Assembly: GCA_002429315.1 (NCBI GenBank)
Contig: DIZC01000082.1
Coordinates: forward strand, 16,869 to 26,098
Direction: 5' to 3'
Length of the DNA stretch: 9,230 bases
Origin: Alphaproteobacteria bacterium UBA6038
GTDB lineage: Bacteria; Pseudomonadota; Alphaproteobacteria; Micropepsales; Micropepsaceae
Shown: piece by piece, positions 6,512 through 9,230 of the stretch
How the letters are laid out: each line of letters begins with the position of its first letter
Numbering within the stretch: the stretch's first letter is position 1
Notes under the pieces: generated by a model
Told to the model about the DNA's origin: nothing
Database searches by the model: none
The model's input: only the letters and a program-made list of their open reading frames with translations
Made by a program: the position numbers and the translations under genes

Positions 6512-6671
6512 TATGTCAGAGGACCAATCTGGCCGATAGCGGTCAAAATCGCGACGGAAATTGGTGACGGACGGGGAGCGCAGATTTATGAACAGATCAC
6601 TGCAGCCGCATTACCTTTCGGCAATTTAAGATCGTCTAAGTGCTACTTACGTCGGCACACGATCAGCGGCC
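6512..6671. other. Intergenic region between gltB and the propeller gene
   Basis: This 160-base stretch is visibly more AT-rich than the flanking genes. It should hold the 3' end of the gltB transcript and the promoter of the propeller gene, both read on the minus strand. I found no convincing hairpin followed by a T-run and no good sigma-70 promoter. A GCCG/CGGC pair around 6607-6626 is too short to call a terminator. Confidence 0.4.
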
Positions 6672-9230
6672 CTACTCCGCGGCGGCCCGGGCGGAGATGA
6701 GCGGGTGCGACAGACGTTTAAGCATTTCCTTCGGCACCACCTGCCAGAAATTGCCCACTTCCGCTGGCCAGTGCGACAGCAGCTCTAGCGCGAACACGGA
6801 GTTCGTTTCGCGGGCGTGCTCTTCAACCAGCGCGCGCAGCACGCCTTGCCAGTGCAGCGTGGCGATGCGCTGCCACACCACGCTGTCCGGATTGACGTGG
6901 CGTTCGAACATCCTGTCGGCGTCGTAGACGAACGTCATGCCGCCGGTCATGCCGGCCGCGAAATTGTCGCCGACCGCGCCCAGGATCGCCACCGCCCCGC
7001 CGGTCATGTACTCGCAGCCATTGGAGCCGCACCCTTCGACCACAGCGGTTGCGCCGGAGTTGCGCACGGCGAAGCGTTCGCCGCCCTGCCCTGCCGCAAA
7101 CAATTTGCCGGCGGTGGCCCCATACAGCACCGTGTTGCCGATGATAGTGTTGTCGCGCGCCACTATCTTCGACGCGGCCGTGGGGCGCAGGATGATGGTC
7201 GCGCCGGATAGGCCCTTGCCGACATAATCGTTGGCTTCTCCGTACACTTCAATGCGCAAGCCCTGAACCGCGAAGGCGCCGAGCGATTGGCCACAGGTGC
7301 CGCGCAGGCGCAAGGTGAGATGACCCGGTGGCAATCCAGCCATCCCCCATTTCTTCACGATGTGCGAGGAGATGCGCGCGCCGATCGTGCGCATCGTGTT
7401 GCGCACGTTATAGGCGAGTTGCATCTTCTCGCTGCGCTCCAGGAATGGCACAGCATCTTTCTCGATCTGCGCGTCCAGCGTGTCCGGCACCTCGTTGCGG
7501 CCTTCGCGCGTCGAGCTGCGCGCGAAATTGCCGGGATCGGCTTGCACCAAGAGCGGATTGAGATCCAGATCGTCGAGTTCCTCCGCGCCGCGGCTAATCT
7601 GCGCCAGAAGATCGGTGCGGCCGATCACTTCGTCCAGCTTGCGAAAGCCGAGCGCGGCGAGAATCTCCCGCACTTCCTCAGCGATGAAACTGAACAGCGT
7701 GACGACCTTTTCCGGCGAGCCGCCGAATTTCTCCCGCAGCCGCTCGTCCTGCGTGCACACGCCCACTGGGCAGGTGTTGGAATGACACTGCCGCACCATG
7801 ATGCACCCCATCGCGATCAGTGCAGCCGTCCCGATGCCGTATTCTTCGGCGCCCATCATGGCGGCCATCACCACGTCGCGCCCGGTGCGGATGCCGCCGT
7901 CGGTGCGCAAGGTGACGCGATGGCGGAGATTGTTGAGCGTGAGGATCTGGTTGGCTTCCGTGAGCCCCATTTCCCACGGCACGCCGGCATGCTTGATCGA
8001 ACTTTGCGGGCTTGCGCCGGTGCCGCCGACGTGACCGGAAACGAGGATGACGTCCGCTTTCGCTTTCGCCACGCCGGCCGCAATGGTGCCTATGCCGGTG
8101 GCGGCCACCAGCTTCACGCAGACGCGGACGGTGGGGTTGATCTGCTTCAGATCGTATATGAGCTGCGCCAAGTCTTCGATGGAATAGATGTCGTGGTGCG
8201 GTGGCGGCGAAATGAGCGTGACGCCGGGCGTGGCGTGGCGCAGCTTGGCGATCATTTCGGTGACCTTGAAGCCCGGCAGCTGGCCGCCTTCCCCAGGCTT
8301 GGCACCCTGCGCTACCTTGATCTCCAGCTCGCGACAATGGTTCAGATATTCCGCGGTGACACCGAAGCGGCCGCTCGCCACCTGCTTGATTGCGGAATTC
8401 GGATTGTCGCCGTTCGCCTTGGCGTGGAAACGTTGCGGATCTTCGCCGCCCTCGCCGGAGTCGGATTTCGCGCCAATGCGGTTCATCGCGATGTTCAGCG
8501 CTTCGTGCGCTTCCGGTGATAGCGCGCCAAGGCTCATGCCGGGCGTGACGAACCGCTTGCGGATTTCGGTGATGGATTCGACTTCCTCGATCCCCACCGG
8601 ATCGCCACCCGGCCGGACCGTCATCAGCTGGCGTAGCGATGTGGGCGGCATCTGCCACACGCCATCCGAATACTTCCTGTAGGTCGAGTAGGAGTCCTTC
8701 GTGACCGCGGTTTGCAGCAGGTGAATGAGATGGCCGGCATGACCGTGCGTTTCGCCGCCGGCGCGGTAGCGATAGAAGCCGCCCGCGGGCAACACATTGC
8801 CCTCGTCTTCGAACGAGCGCGTGTGTTGCTTCGCAACCTTGTTCGCAATCCCGGAAAGGCCAATGCCTGAGATTCGGCTTGCCATGCCAGGGAAAATGTC
8901 GGCCACCATCGAGCGCGACAGACCGACCGCTTCGAAATTGTAGGCGCCGCGATAGGAGGCGATCACCGAAATGCCCATCTTGGAGATGATCTTGAGCAGC
9001 CCGGCATTCACCGAATCGAGGTACCGCTTCACACACGGCCCGAGCCGCAGATCTCCGAACAACCCGCGCGCATGACGATCGGCGAGGCATTCCTGCGCCA
9101 AATAGGCATTGACCGTAGTTGCGCCGACGCCGACCAGCACGGCGAAATAATGCGTGTCGAGGCATTCGGCCGAGCGCACGTTGATCGAGGTGTAGGTGCG
9201 CAGGCCTTCTCGCACGAGGTGCGAGTGTAC
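6672..9230 (-). CDS. gltB: Glutamate synthase large (alpha) subunit, C-terminal 852 residues
   Basis: GltB makes glutamate from 2-oxoglutarate and ammonia released from glutamine, using electrons passed from NADPH via GltD. The frame is open to the window edge; the N-terminal amidotransferase domain lies beyond it. Visible first is the end of the central domain (SRISGIGLSGIANKVA and following). The FMN/2-oxoglutarate domain follows, with SDSGEGGEDPQRF, KPGEGGQLPG, SPPPHHDIYSIEDL and VSGHVGGTGASPQSS. The 3Fe-4S ligands are the three cysteines of CIMVRQCHSNTC (codons at 7803-7805, 7785-7787, 7770-7772), with the C-x5-C-x4-C spacing known for the Azospirillum enzyme. The last 250 or so residues form the GxGxG beta-helix (LRGTCGQSLGAF, GLSGATIIL, EYMTGGAVAILG, GMTGGMTFVYD). 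There are no frameshifts or missing cofactor residues, so the enzyme appears intact. gltD is not downstream; it may lie upstream or elsewhere. Confidence 0.97.
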   Translation of the reverse strand, partial: VHSHLVREGLRTYTSINVRSAECLDTHYFAVLVGVGATTVNAYLAQECLADRHARGLFGDLRLGPCVKRYLDSVNAGLLKIISKMGISVIASYRGAYNFEAVGLSRSMVADIFPGMASRISGIGLSGIANKVAKQHTRSFEDEGNVLPAGGFYRYRAGGETHGHAGHLIHLLQTAVTKDSYSTYRKYSDGVWQMPPTSLRQLMTVRPGGDPVGIEEVESITEIRKRFVTPGMSLGALSPEAHEALNIAMNRIGAKSDSGEGGEDPQRFHAKANGDNPNSAIKQVASGRFGVTAEYLNHCRELEIKVAQGAKPGEGGQLPGFKVTEMIAKLRHATPGVTLISPPPHHDIYSIEDLAQLIYDLKQINPTVRVCVKLVAATGIGTIAAGVAKAKADVILVSGHVGGTGASPQSSIKHAGVPWEMGLTEANQILTLNNLRHRVTLRTDGGIRTGRDVVMAAMMGAEEYGIGTAALIAMGCIMVRQCHSNTCPVGVCTQDERLREKFGGSPEKVVTLFSFIAEEVREILAALGFRKLDEVIGRTDLLAQISRGAEELDDLDLNPLLVQADPGNFARSSTREGRNEVPDTLDAQIEKDAVPFLERSEKMQLAYNVRNTMRTIGARISSHIVKKWGMAGLPPGHLTLRLRGTCGQSLGAFAVQGLRIEVYGEANDYVGKGLSGATIILRPTAASKIVARDNTIIGNTVLYGATAGKLFAAGQGGERFAVRNSGATAVVEGCGSNGCEYMTGGAVAILGAVGDNFAAGMTGGMTFVYDADRMFERHVNPDSVVWQRIATLHWQGVLRALVEEHARETNSVFALELLSHWPAEVGNFWQVVPKEMLKRLSHPLISARAAAE

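Noticed and set aside
7287..8519. A 410-codon + strand frame, and a 495-codon minus frame at 7678-9165, over gltB
   Set aside because: The gltB frame carries all the conserved FMN and 3Fe-4S motifs without interruption; the other frames have low-complexity His/Arg/Ala composition.
1..9230. CRISPR array, tRNA, insertion sequence ends or attachment-site repeats
   Set aside because: No regularly spaced repeats, cloverleaf sequence, transposase motifs or terminal inverted repeats were seen by eye; genes fill nearly the whole window.

Overview
This window looks chromosomal and most likely comes from an alphaproteobacterium. The evidence is high GC (roughly 60% by eye, strongly GC-biased third codon positions), an alphaproteobacterial-looking glutamate synthase large subunit, and a ParA/ribbon-helix-helix pair of a kind I associate with that class. 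I cannot name the genus. There are seven protein genes, two of them cut by the window edges. I see no RNA genes, insertion sequences, phage genes or CRISPR arrays.

Left part (1-2264). The window opens with the C-terminal half of a ferritin-like di-iron protein on the + strand. Its stop is only 9 bases from the end of a convergent two-gene minus-strand operon. That operon reads a class IV aminotransferase-like protein first, then a sulfotransferase-fold protein, with an ATGA overlap. The two proteins correspond, in swapped order, to the two halves of the plant protein called branched-chain-amino-acid aminotransferase-like. The bacterial aminotransferase-like half lacks both the Schiff-base lysine and the cofactor-contacting glutamate, so it is probably not an ordinary aminotransferase.

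Middle (2265-3797). Divergent from that operon is a + strand two-gene cassette, also with an ATGA overlap. It encodes a ParA-type ATPase with a long, arginine-rich C-terminal tail and a small ribbon-helix-helix protein with a cysteine-rich C-terminus. This is the layout of a type Ib-like partition or positioning module, but it sits among metabolic genes with no other plasmid genes in view.

Right part (3830-9230). A minus-strand gene of about 890 codons encodes an exported YVTN/YncE-like beta-propeller protein with a C-terminal beta-rich domain. It lies 160 bases downstream of the C-terminal 852 codons of gltB (glutamate synthase large subunit, FMN and 3Fe-4S domains), which enters from the right edge. 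gltD does not follow gltB directly.

Most worth a second look: the aminotransferase-like protein without its catalytic residues together with its sulfotransferase-like partner, and the orphan ParA/RHH cassette.
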